From contig CAJUAS010000014.1 of NCBI GenBank assembly GCA_910584395.1, positions 1 through 39,435 on the forward strand: a stretch of 39,435 bases of DNA. The letters run 5' to 3'. Below are positions 1-8,402 of this stretch, in pieces; position 1 is the stretch's first letter; each line of letters starts with the position of its first letter. Both the position numbers and the translations under genes were made by a program. The notes beneath the pieces are model-generated. The model was not told where the DNA came from, ran no database searches, and saw only the letters and a program-made list of their open reading frames with translations. The stretch comes from an uncultured Oscillospiraceae bacterium. GTDB taxonomy: Bacteria > Bacillota > Clostridia > Oscillospirales > Oscillospiraceae.

Positions 1-1020
1 CTGGAAAACACCCTTCGGGAAGCCGACGTGCAGGAGGAGGAGCTGCTGCGCCGGGAGGGGGAGCTGCAAGGGCAGTTGGACGACCTCACCCGGCGGCAGG
101 AGACGGCCTTTCAACTGGAATATTCCGCCGCGCAGGACAAGCTGGCCCAAGCGGTAGACCGGCGCGCCAGCCACCCCTTCCTCCTCATCAGCCTTTTCTG
201 CGCGGTCATCCTTATGGGCGCGCTTTTGGCAATGCTGGGGCTGCCGTTTCTCGGCATCCCGCTGATGGTCGCCGGCGGGGCGGGCCTGCTCTATGCTGTC
301 TCCCTGCGGCGGCGAGACCGCATCTACGAGGCTGAGCTGACCGCCGCCCAAGAGGAGCTGTCCGCTCTGGTCCACCGGGGCGGGTCGGACACCCCCGCCA
401 TCGCCCAGACCCGCGCCCAGCTCTCCGCTGTGGGCCAAAGCCTTGCCGCCCTGCGTACCCGCCGGGCGCAGGCCGACGGCGAGCTGCGGGCGGTGGGCGA
501 CCCGGACGCCCTGCGGGAGGAGTGCGACCGCTTGAACGCTCAGATCAGGGCCGAGGAGGAACAGTACGTCGCCCTCACCGCCGCCATGGACGCCTTGGCC
601 GCCGCCAACGCCCTGCTGCAGCAGCGGTTTGCCCCCGCCGTCAGTGCGCTGGCCGGGGAGATCCTGTCCAAGCTCACCGGCGGACGCTATGACTCCCTCA
701 CCTTCACCCGCTCCTTTGAGGCGCTGGCAGGCAATCCCACGCTGGAGGGCAAAAGCGCCCTTCTCCTCTCCAAGGGCACTGCCGACCAAGCCTATCTGGC
801 CCTGCGGCTGGCCATCTGCCTGTTGGCCCTCCCGGAGACCGACAGCGCACCCATCGTTCTGGACGACGCGCTGGTCACCTTTGACGATGCGCGCCTTTCC
901 CTCGCCCTGCAAGTGCTCCGGGACTTTGCCGCCAGCCGTCAGGTGCTTGTGTTCACCTGCCAGAGCCGGGAAAAGGCCGCGCTGGCCGGGAACGGGTTGC
1001 ATGGAACGGCGGCCGTGTGA
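1..1020 (+). CDS. YhaN/SbcC-like AAA ATPase, C-terminal part (5' end outside window)
   Basis: The frame is open to the first base of the window, so about 339 C-terminal residues are visible and the true start is not. The segment begins with charged coiled-coil sequence, then a hydrophobic hairpin of two membrane segments (visible residues about 59-101), then more coiled coil. It ends in an ABC-type half site: a signature-like LLLSKGTADQAYLALRL and a Walker B block PIVLDDALVTFDD near the C-terminus. A membrane hairpin inside the coiled coil plus an SMC/SbcC-type head is the layout of YhaN-like proteins, which in Bacilli sit beside the yhaM nuclease gene. The role is probably in DNA or nucleic-acid repair at the membrane, but this is inferred from family. 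The N-terminal Walker A domain cannot be seen. A promoter for the next gene lies inside its last codons. Confidence 0.8.
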   Translation: MENTLREADVQEEELLRREGELQGQLDDLTRRQETAFQLEYSAAQDKLAQAVDRRASHPFLLISLFCAVILMGALLAMLGLPFLGIPLMVAGGAGLLYAVSLRRRDRIYEAELTAAQEELSALVHRGGSDTPAIAQTRAQLSAVGQSLAALRTRRAQADGELRAVGDPDALREECDRLNAQIRAEEEQYVALTAAMDALAAANALLQQRFAPAVSALAGEILSKLTGGRYDSLTFTRSFEALAGNPTLEGKSALLLSKGTADQAYLALRLAICLLALPETDSAPIVLDDALVTFDDARLSLALQVLRDFAASRQVLVFTCQSREKAALAGNGLHGTAAV

Positions 1021-1026
1021 TATAAT
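997..1026 (+). promoter_or_regulatory. Sigma-A-type promoter for lepB-rqcP
   Basis: TTGCAT (997-1002) and a perfect TATAAT (1021-1026) are separated by 18 bases. The -35 box lies within the last codons of the upstream ATPase gene and the -10 box starts one base after its stop. This suggests lepB and rqcP have their own promoter as well as possible read-through. Confidence 0.55.
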
Positions 1027-1060
1027 GACAGGGATATTTCCCGAAAGGATCTGAATTTCC

Positions 1061-1669
1061 ATGAAGAAGGACAAAACCCTTCCCGAAGAGCGGGAGCTTG
1101 ACCCCTTTTACGCCCCCAATACCCATGGCCAGTCTTTTCGTGTGGCCATCTATAGCTGGCTGCAGCCGTTGATCCTCGCGCTGGCCGCCATGATCCTGAT
1201 CTATGTTTTTGTAGGCCGCATCATCGGGGTGGACGGCAAGTCTATGATGCCCACCCTTCATGACCATGACATGCTGGTGCTTCAGCACCTTGGCTACCAG
1301 CCCGCCCAAGGGGATATCGTGGTCCTCACCCAGCGTTCCTTTAGCGACAAGCCCATTGTCAAGCGGGTCATCGCCACCGGCGGGCAGACCGTGGACGTGG
1401 ACTACGACGCCAACACTGTCACCGTCACCGACAGGGACGGCACGCGGCAGGTGCTGGATGAGCCGTATCTGGGCGAGCCTATGCGCCTCCCCTCCTCCCT
1501 CTCCAACGCCCACATCCAAGTGCCGGAAGGCTCGATCTGCGTCTTTGGCGACAACCGCAACAACTCCACCGACTCCCGCTCGCCCAGCGTGGGCACGGTG
1601 GACGAACGGTGCGTGCTGGGGCGGGCGGTGATGATCCTGCTGCCCTTCCAGCGGTTTGGGGTGCTGTGA
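1061..1669 (+). CDS. lepB: Signal peptidase I
   Basis: A 202-residue type I signal peptidase (S26 family), which removes signal peptides from exported proteins at the outer face of the membrane. One N-terminal membrane anchor spans about residues 33-52. The catalytic serine is Ser61 in GKSMMPTL, the general-base lysine is Lys101 in IVKRVIATGG, and the box E motif GDNRNNSTDSR lies at 163-173. The size fits the Gram-positive family. The ATG at 1061 follows an AAAGGA site with 11 bases between. The stop is one base from the next gene's ATG, so the two are probably translated together. The secreted and SLH proteins in this window would be among its substrates, although this genome may have other paralogues. 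Confidence 0.95.
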   Translation: MKKDKTLPEERELDPFYAPNTHGQSFRVAIYSWLQPLILALAAMILIYVFVGRIIGVDGKSMMPTLHDHDMLVLQHLGYQPAQGDIVVLTQRSFSDKPIVKRVIATGGQTVDVDYDANTVTVTDRDGTRQVLDEPYLGEPMRLPSSLSNAHIQVPEGSICVFGDNRNNSTDSRSPSVGTVDERCVLGRAVMILLPFQRFGVL

Positions 1670-1670
1670 G

Positions 1671-1922
1671 ATGAGACTGGACAAGTGGTTGAAGGTCTCC
1701 CGCCTCATTAAACGGCGCACCGTGGCCAACGAAGCCTGCGACAATGACCGGGTGTGGGTCTCCGGGCGGCCTCAGCGGGCGTCTTACGACGTGAAGGTGG
1801 GCGACGTGATCGAGCTTCACTTAGGCCCGCGCATCACCCGCATCCAAGTCCTTGCCGTGGACGAACACGCCCAAAAGGGTGAGGCCGCCGGACTTTACCG
1901 GGAGCTTCCGCCGGAAAGCTAA
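1671..1922 (+). CDS. rqcP: RqcP-type S4-domain RNA-binding protein
   Basis: An 83-residue protein that is almost entirely one S4 RNA-binding domain, opening with MRLDKWLKVSRLIKRR. Its length and sequence match the YabO/RqcP family of Firmicutes. In Bacillus, RqcP works with RqcH on stalled 50S subunits to add C-terminal alanine tails (established knowledge for the family). The ATG at 1671 is one base after the lepB stop. A GTG five codons upstream is in frame but would overlap lepB and adds residues foreign to the family. The gene ends just before a strong palindromic terminator. Confidence 0.9.
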   Translation: MRLDKWLKVSRLIKRRTVANEACDNDRVWVSGRPQRASYDVKVGDVIELHLGPRITRIQVLAVDEHAQKGEAAGLYRELPPES

Positions 1923-1930
1923 GCGTAAGC

Positions 1931-1969
1931 AAAAACGCTCCGAGAGGGAAACCCTCTCGGAGCGTTTTT
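1931..1969. terminator. Bidirectional Rho-independent terminator
   Basis: A perfect 18-bp inverted repeat with a 3-base loop (arms 1931-1948 and 1952-1969). Both arms end in five A/T residues, so a T-run follows the hairpin on either strand. It sits between the convergent rqcP and MFS genes and probably serves both. Confidence 0.9.
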
Positions 1970-1994
1970 CTGCTTTTTCTACTTCCCTTTTGAT

Positions 1995-3194
1995 TCACAC
2001 GCCGCCTTTGCGCCGGAGACGAGGAAAAGCGGCAAAGGCCGTGAGCAGCGCGGCGGCTGTCCCCATGGCCACGCACACCCAGAGCATCCCGCTCACGCCG
2101 CCCATATCCAGCATCCGTCCGCCCAGCGCGCTGCCCAGCATCCCGCCCAGACCGTTGGACGCCATCATCATCAGCGTCTGGCCCTTCACTTGATCCTCTG
2201 GGGCGATGGCGTCGCTGACATAGAACACCGAAGCGGGGGTGAACAGGCCGTAGCCCAGCATTTGCGTGGGCTGCAGCAGCCACACCATCCAGTAGTTGGG
2301 AGCGAGGATGGTCAAAAACGCCTTCACCGCCACCGCAGCCATGCTGAAGGTCAGGATCGCCCCCGCGCGGCCCTTGCGGTAGAGACGGTCAAACAGGAGG
2401 GCGGCGGGCAGCTCCGAGCCGGACATCAGGAAGATGGCGACCCCCAGATGGGCGTCCGTCCCGCCCTTGGCGCGGATGATATTGATGCAGAAATTGCTCA
2501 TGGGCAGGCAGGCGGTGATGCCCAGCAGAAGCCCCACCAGCATCAGCGCAAAGCGGGGGTTGTCCCGCAGAAGGCGCAGGGCGTTTTTGGGCGCTTGGGC
2601 GGCGGTTTTCTCCCCGTCTTTTCTCCGCCACTCAGGGTCAAACTTCGGAAAGGTGACCACCGCGGCCATGAGGACGAGCACCAAAACGCTGTGGGTCACC
2701 AGCGTGGTCTCCACCCCCAGACGGCCCGCCTGAAAGCCGATGAACATACTGGTTGCGGCGTAAGCCAGAGAGCCAAGCCCCCGGCCCAGCGAATAGGGGA
2801 CGTTTGCCCCCACCTGAATAAACTGCACCGCCATGGAGTCCACAAGGGGGTAGGCGGAGATCTCCAACGCCCCCAAAAACACCAACACCGCTGCCGTGCC
2901 CACCATGCCCATGGGCAGCATATGGAGCAAACCGGCGAAGAAGGCCACCCCCAGACAGAGGGTGAGGATGTACTTGAGAGGGAGGTTGGGGTGACGGTCG
3001 GCATAGCTGCCCACCAACGGCTGGGCGAACACCCCCGCGAAGCACCGCACCGCAAGCAAAACGCCCACCTGCGTATTGGTAAAGCCCCGGTGGAGAAGCA
3101 GCGTTGTCTGATAGGCCAGCAGAGCGGCGCACACCGCCCAGTAGGCCAGCTGAATGAGGATATACTGGGTATTCAAACGCTTGGAAGATGGCAT
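1995..3194 (-). CDS. MFS transporter
   Basis: A 399-residue, very hydrophobic protein with about twelve membrane segments and no long soluble domain, typical of the major facilitator superfamily. A motif-A-like loop (GSYADRHPNLPLK) follows the second membrane segment. A longer cytosolic stretch near residues 185-205 (FPKFDPEWRRKDGEK) would be the central loop between the two six-helix halves. The overall look is of the MFS_1-like group, but the substrate cannot be read from sequence. It is the last gene of a three-gene minus-strand operon. Its start is 12 bases after the stop of the zinc-ribbon membrane protein, with a GGAGG site between them. The context suggests export or import of a compound handled by the neighbouring acyltransferase; this is inference. 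Confidence 0.85.
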   Translation of the reverse strand: MPSSKRLNTQYILIQLAYWAVCAALLAYQTTLLLHRGFTNTQVGVLLAVRCFAGVFAQPLVGSYADRHPNLPLKYILTLCLGVAFFAGLLHMLPMGMVGTAAVLVFLGALEISAYPLVDSMAVQFIQVGANVPYSLGRGLGSLAYAATSMFIGFQAGRLGVETTLVTHSVLVLVLMAAVVTFPKFDPEWRRKDGEKTAAQAPKNALRLLRDNPRFALMLVGLLLGITACLPMSNFCINIIRAKGGTDAHLGVAIFLMSGSELPAALLFDRLYRKGRAGAILTFSMAAVAVKAFLTILAPNYWMVWLLQPTQMLGYGLFTPASVFYVSDAIAPEDQVKGQTLMMMASNGLGGMLGSALGGRMLDMGGVSGMLWVCVAMGTAAALLTAFAAFPRLRRKGGV

Positions 3195-3206
3195 TTCGAT
3201 CCTCCC

Positions 3207-3905
3207 TTACAAATGGAATTGTCTTCTTGTCCACGCCCGCAGGCCGGGCACGCGGCGCACCACGATAAGCACCGCCATCACCGCCCCGCAGGCGGCTGTC
3301 ACCACCAGCGACCACAAGGGCTGCCATCTCCCGGTCAGCCAAAGGTCCACAAACAGCTCCACAAACAGGCAGGACAGGGCGCAGCCGCCGATCAGCACCG
3401 TGATGGTGGTCAAAATGGAGTGGCGGGGCAGATACACCGCCATGGCAAGGACAACGGCGGTCTCCGCCAGCACGATGGGCAGGGCCAGACCGAGATACCA
3501 GTCCCGTCCGTTCAGATCCACGCTAATGAGAAACAGGTAAAGGGCCACCGCCGCGCCGTCCAGAAGCACCTTTGCCGCCCGGTGGAGCTTGGGGAGAAAA
3601 ATGGGCAAAATGAGCCAGAACCACACGGTCAGCAGCGCGCCGATCACATAGAGGCTCCACAGCCGGCCCGGTTTCAAAAACACGTTGAGCAGACCGCACG
3701 CCGCCGCCACCGCGCAGAGGATGACCGTCAGCAGCAGGGCAAGCTCCCCCTTCCCCGGCAGCTCCACCGTGGAAGAGCGGGTGGGGTAAGGCGGCGGGGA
3801 AGTCGTGTCCCGCGGACTTTTGGGGTCATGGACGGGGGTGGCGCAGAGGGGACAGGACGCAGCGGTGGCGTCCAGCTCCACGCCGCAGTGGACACAATAG
3901 GACAT
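3207..3905 (-). CDS. Zinc-ribbon membrane protein (DUF6320-like)
   Basis: A 232-residue protein with an N-terminal zinc ribbon made of two CxxC pairs (Cys4, Cys7, Cys18, Cys21), a proline-rich linker to about residue 50, and then about six membrane segments with a basic C-terminal tail. This layout and the position next to a condensation-fold acyltransferase fit proteins annotated as DUF6320, for which I know no experimental function. The start is preceded by an AGGAGGG site located just after the acyltransferase stop, 13 bases away. It is probably translated with both neighbours and may anchor or assist the acyltransferase at the membrane; that is inference. Confidence 0.75.
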   Translation of the reverse strand: MSYCVHCGVELDATAASCPLCATPVHDPKSPRDTTSPPPYPTRSSTVELPGKGELALLLTVILCAVAAACGLLNVFLKPGRLWSLYVIGALLTVWFWLILPIFLPKLHRAAKVLLDGAAVALYLFLISVDLNGRDWYLGLALPIVLAETAVVLAMAVYLPRHSILTTITVLIGGCALSCLFVELFVDLWLTGRWQPLWSLVVTAACGAVMAVLIVVRRVPGLRAWTRRQFHL

Positions 3906-3918
3906 AACAGCTTCCCTC

Positions 3919-5220
3919 CTAAGAATTCCGGTCGGGGTCGGGACGGTTGGACAGCACCTTGACGTGGAGGCCCTCCTTGACGAGGAAGCGGAAAAACTCC
4001 CGCTCCACGTCCCGCTCCTTCAAATTGCTGGCGAAGGAAATGGACAGCACGTCGCCGCAGGAGACGCTGGCGCAGTTGACGGTGTCGCCGTAGGGCTGGC
4101 CCAGCACCGCCTCCACCCGCTCAATATGCCGGGCCATCCGGGCGGGGGCGGTGAAGATCCCGGGGTTGGTGTAGGTCATGGAAAAGGGACGGATGGCGGC
4201 AAGGCGGTAAGAGAGCTTCATCACCGGGTCTTTGAGCGCGCAGGGGACAGCCTTCAGAATGGGGTTTTTCTGGAAATTCACGTTTCCCGTGATGTTGCCC
4301 TGCATCAGCGGGCGGCTCAGCTCCAGCCGAAGCTGGTAGCGCACCTGTTCCACCACCTCGGAGAAGGTGTAATCCCCCAGCCGCGGGTCGATGCAGGGCC
4401 GGGCGGTGAGGATGAAGTTCCGCACCGTCTCGGTGGGGAAAAACCGCCGAAGGTCGATGGGAATGGCCAGAGAGACCGGCCGCTCCCTGCTCCCCTCCCG
4501 GCGCTGCAGCTCCATCAGCGTCCAGATAAGGGCGGCGGACAGGTATTCCGTCACCGAGCCGCCATGGGCCTTGGCGGTCTTTTTGACCGCGTCCACCGAT
4601 AAAATGCCCTGAGTCACATTAAGGGTATAAAAGGGCTCAGGCGTGCCGGTGGGATGATAGGCCGTGGCCTTCCACGTCCGGGGCGCGGCCCGGCCCGCCG
4701 CATAGCGGCGGTAGGCGTCCTCCGCCTCGCCGGGACGGGGCGGCTCTTCCACGTCCAAGATCCCCATCTCGTTGGGGATGTCCTCCCCCAGCTCCCGGAA
4801 ATAGCAGGCCAGCAGAGTCTTGAAAAACACCATCGCCCCGCCGCCGTCGCTGAGGGCGTGGAAGCACTCGATGGAGACCCGGTTTTCATAGCGGCACACC
4901 CGCAGCAGCCGGGTAGCTTCCGCCGTGGGCTCCATGGGCTGGCAGAAATTGCACACGTCCTCTTGGACAAAGGGGCCGGGGCGGTCGTCGGGAACAAAAT
5001 AATACCAAAAAGCTCCTTTTCGCAATCGCACATGAAAGGTGGGAAAACGGGGAATGGTCTTTTCCAGAGCGCGCTGGAGGGCGGCGGCGTCCACGGCCTT
5101 GTCCAACACGGCGGAAATGCGGTATACAGGGGAGTAATCGTCGCCGGAAATGGCGGCATAGAGTACCCCGGCGTTGTCCATGGGATACCACATCGAAGGC
5201 TGGGCCTTTTTCTTCGCCAC
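3919..5220 (-). CDS. Condensation-fold acyltransferase (alcohol acetyltransferase-like)
   Basis: A 433-residue protein of the CoA-dependent acyltransferase/NRPS-condensation superfamily. The catalytic HxxxDG motif is visible as HALSDGG at residues 121-127, and the opening around WYPMDNAG resembles alcohol acetyltransferase-like members. A second conserved region near residue 300 (QVRYQLRLELSRPLMQGN) also fits. It probably moves an acyl group from CoA to an alcohol or lipid hydroxyl, but the substrate is unknown. No carrier protein or adenylation domain lies nearby, which argues against ordinary NRPS work. The start is a GTG at 5220 behind a strong AAAGGGGAGGAG site. It is the first gene of the operon and is read from the shared divergent promoter at 5256-5285. 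Confidence 0.8.
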   Translation of the reverse strand: MAKKKAQPSMWYPMDNAGVLYAAISGDDYSPVYRISAVLDKAVDAAALQRALEKTIPRFPTFHVRLRKGAFWYYFVPDDRPGPFVQEDVCNFCQPMEPTAEATRLLRVCRYENRVSIECFHALSDGGGAMVFFKTLLACYFRELGEDIPNEMGILDVEEPPRPGEAEDAYRRYAAGRAAPRTWKATAYHPTGTPEPFYTLNVTQGILSVDAVKKTAKAHGGSVTEYLSAALIWTLMELQRREGSRERPVSLAIPIDLRRFFPTETVRNFILTARPCIDPRLGDYTFSEVVEQVRYQLRLELSRPLMQGNITGNVNFQKNPILKAVPCALKDPVMKLSYRLAAIRPFSMTYTNPGIFTAPARMARHIERVEAVLGQPYGDTVNCASVSCGDVLSISFASNLKERDVEREFFRFLVKEGLHVKVLSNRPDPDRNS

Positions 5221-5255
5221 GCGCTCCTCCCCTTTCGGTGATATTTGGAAAATCT

Positions 5256-5285
5256 ATTGTAGCACAAGTTTTGTTGTGTTACAAT
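5256..5285. promoter_or_regulatory. Overlapping face-to-face divergent promoters (acyltransferase operon / ldh)
   Basis: On the plus strand TTGTAG (5257-5262) and TACAAT (5280-5285) are 17 bases apart. On the minus strand TTGTAA (complement of 5279-5284) and TACAAT (complement of 5256-5261) are also 17 bases apart. The -35 of each promoter is thus built from the -10 of the other. The segment is an inverted repeat with 12-base arms (one mismatch) around a 6-base centre, so it could also be an operator. Confidence 0.65.
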
Positions 5286-5328
5286 AGGAAGCAGACACTC
5301 AGGCTTATTTTGAAGGAGGTCTAAAACT

Positions 5329-6282
5329 ATGAAGAGTCCGGTCAATCCAAGAAAAGCGGCGATCATCGGCTGCGGCTTTGTAGGCTCAGCCACGGCCTTC
5401 GCCTTGATGCAGAGCCGGCTGTTTTCCGAGATCGTTTTGCTGGACGCCAACCACGACAAGGCGGACGGCGAGGCCAAGGATATCGCCCACGGCATCCCCT
5501 TTGCCGGACAGATGAAAATTTACGCCGGAGATTACGGTGACATCGGGGATTCCTCCATCGTCATCGTCACCGCCGGGGCGAACCAAAAGCCCGACGAGAC
5601 CCGCCTCGACCTCGTCCACAAAAACGTGGGCATTTACAAGAGCATCATCCCTCAGATCGTGGAAAGCGGCTTCGGCGGCGTTTTGCTCATCGTCTCCAAC
5701 CCGGTGGACATCCTCACCTACGCTGCGGTCAAGCTCAGCGGCTTCCCGGAACACCGGGTCATCGGCTCGGGCACGGTGCTGGACACCGCCCGGCTGAAAT
5801 ACGCCCTTGGGGAGCATCTGTCGGTGGACAGCCGCAGCGTCCACTCCTTCATCATCGGCGAGCACGGGGACAGCGAGATCGCCGCTTGGAGCAGCACCAA
5901 CGTCTCCGGCATTCCCGTCAACGATTTCTGCGAAATGCGTGGGCACTTCAACCATCAGGAGTCCATGGAGCGCATCGCCGCCAATGTGAAAAACAGTGCC
6001 TATGAGATCATCGCCAAAAAGCAGGCCACCTATTACGGCATCGCCATGTCGGTCAAGCGCATCTGCGAGTGCATCGTCCGGGACGAGAAGTCTATCCTCC
6101 CCGTGTCCTCCATGCTCCACGGGCTTTACGGCATCGACGACATTGCCCTGAGTATGCCCGCCATCGTCGGCGCGGAGGGCATCGAAACCCATGTGCCCAT
6201 CTCTCTGGACGAGAAGGAGACCGCCGCCCTTTTGGCCTCGGCAAAGACCTTAAAGGAAGTGGCCAATAGTCTGGAGCTGTAA
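5329..6282 (+). CDS. ldh: L-lactate dehydrogenase
   Basis: A 317-residue NAD-dependent L-lactate dehydrogenase, which reduces pyruvate to lactate to regenerate NAD during fermentation. The Rossmann motif GCGFVG is at residues 14-19. The catalytic histidine is His179 in IGEHGDS and the substrate loop reads AGANQKPDETR. Gln86 in that loop occupies the position that favours pyruvate (lactate dehydrogenase) over oxaloacetate (malate dehydrogenase, Arg). The ATG follows an ideal GAAGGAGG site. The downstream esterase gene uses a ribosome site that overlaps this gene's stop codon, so they form a two-gene operon. Expression is presumably from the shared divergent promoter just upstream. Confidence 0.95.
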   Translation: MKSPVNPRKAAIIGCGFVGSATAFALMQSRLFSEIVLLDANHDKADGEAKDIAHGIPFAGQMKIYAGDYGDIGDSSIVIVTAGANQKPDETRLDLVHKNVGIYKSIIPQIVESGFGGVLLIVSNPVDILTYAAVKLSGFPEHRVIGSGTVLDTARLKYALGEHLSVDSRSVHSFIIGEHGDSEIAAWSSTNVSGIPVNDFCEMRGHFNHQESMERIAANVKNSAYEIIAKKQATYYGIAMSVKRICECIVRDEKSILPVSSMLHGLYGIDDIALSMPAIVGAEGIETHVPISLDEKETAALLASAKTLKEVANSLEL

Positions 6283-6295
6283 GGAGCGGACATTT

Positions 6296-7285
6296 ATGGC
6301 AAAAAAGCTGACGGAAGAGGAAAAGCAGGCCCGCCTCGACGTGAAAAACGCGGAAAAAACCGCCAAGGAGACCGCCAAAGCAGAGCAGAAACGCCTTCAG
6401 CCCATGATGAAGCTCTTAAAGGCCATCCACTCCATGGGGGGAAGCGAATCCATGGAAGCCAAGGATCTGGCCCGCCAGCGGCGGGGGCAGGAGCTTTTGG
6501 GCCGCTTGGTCACCCCCATGATCGGGATGGCTTGGGAGACCTTCGAGCTGAACGGGATGCCCTGCGCTTGGACGCGGCCCGACCGGGGTCACGACCGCCG
6601 CCACGCCATTCTCTACTGCCACGGCGGCGGATATACCAGCGGCGCGCTGGGCTACGCCCGCATTTTAAGCTCCAAGCTCTCCCACGTCACCGGCTATCCG
6701 GTGCTCTCCTTCCAGTACCGCCTCGCCCCCGAACACCCCTACCCCGCCGCCCTTGAGGACGGTATGGCGGCTTGGGATCATCTGATGCACCAAGGCTTCG
6801 GGGCGCGGGACGTGGTCATCGCCGGGGACAGCGCAGGGGGCAACATGGCCCTCTGCCTGACCCAAATGCTCAAGGAGCAGGGGCGGCTTCTGCCCCACGC
6901 CCTGATCCTTATGTCCCCGTGGACGGATATGTCCGCTCAGGGAAAGTCCTACAAGGAAAATGCGGACATTGACCCCATGATCACCTTGGAGTACGTCAAG
7001 GGCGTGCGCAGCGCCTATGCCGGGGAGGCGGAGGATTGGACTGACCCCCACCTCTCCCCCCTGTACGGCTCCCTCAAGGGCTTTCCCCCCACGCTGGTAC
7101 AGGTGGGCACCAACGAAATTTTGCAGTCCGATTCCATCCGCCTGCGCGACCGGCTGGTGATGGCGGGCGTACCCTGCCGCTTAGAGGTCTGGAAGGATAT
7201 GTGGCACGTGTTTCAGATGTTCCCCGTCCGTCAGGCGTCAGAGGCCATGGACGATATCGGGCATTTTTTGCTTGAAATGTCGTGA
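6296..7285 (+). CDS. Alpha/beta hydrolase, HSL-type esterase
   Basis: A 329-residue serine hydrolase of the hormone-sensitive-lipase-like group. The oxyanion HGGG is at residues 109-112, the nucleophile Ser179 is in GDSAGG, and likely partners are Asp279 (ILQSDSIRL) and His304 (DMWHVFQ). The first 35 residues are an unusually charged helix rich in Lys, Glu and Ala, not typical of the core family. There is no signal peptide, so it should act in the cytoplasm on short acyl esters. The start lies 13 bases after ldh with its AAGGAGCGG site overlapping the ldh stop. Together with the divergent acyltransferase it may form an acyl ester make-and-break pair; that is inference. Confidence 0.88.
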   Translation: MAKKLTEEEKQARLDVKNAEKTAKETAKAEQKRLQPMMKLLKAIHSMGGSESMEAKDLARQRRGQELLGRLVTPMIGMAWETFELNGMPCAWTRPDRGHDRRHAILYCHGGGYTSGALGYARILSSKLSHVTGYPVLSFQYRLAPEHPYPAALEDGMAAWDHLMHQGFGARDVVIAGDSAGGNMALCLTQMLKEQGRLLPHALILMSPWTDMSAQGKSYKENADIDPMITLEYVKGVRSAYAGEAEDWTDPHLSPLYGSLKGFPPTLVQVGTNEILQSDSIRLRDRLVMAGVPCRLEVWKDMWHVFQMFPVRQASEAMDDIGHFLLEMS

Positions 7286-7291
7286 TCGGCC

Positions 7292-7320
7292 TTGCCAAAG
7301 GCTTCCAAGGCTTGTATAAT
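7292..7320 (+). promoter_or_regulatory. Promoter for the mreB-glp operon
   Basis: TTGCCA (7292-7297) and a perfect TATAAT (7315-7320) are 17 bases apart. The spacer carries two direct copies of AAGGCTT, and a GCCTT just upstream makes an inverted partner, so an activator or repressor site may overlap the promoter. It lies 60 bases before the mreB start. Confidence 0.7.
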
Positions 7321-7379
7321 GAAAGAGCTAAGCGGTTATCATCCGAATAGACTTTTGGGATTTGATAGAGGTGTCAAAA

Positions 7380-8401
<1,022 letters not shown>

Positions 8402-8402
<1 letters not shown>

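Noticed and set aside
2190..3962. A 590-codon plus-strand open frame across the MFS and zinc-ribbon genes
   Set aside because: It is antisense to two genes with clear membrane and zinc-ribbon features. Its product is a Gln/His/Arg-rich string with no family likeness.
5256..5285. A classical Rex operator upstream of ldh
   Set aside because: The half sites resemble TTGT...ACAA, but the 18-bp consensus with a central 4-base spacer is not present. Promoter overlap explains the sequence better.
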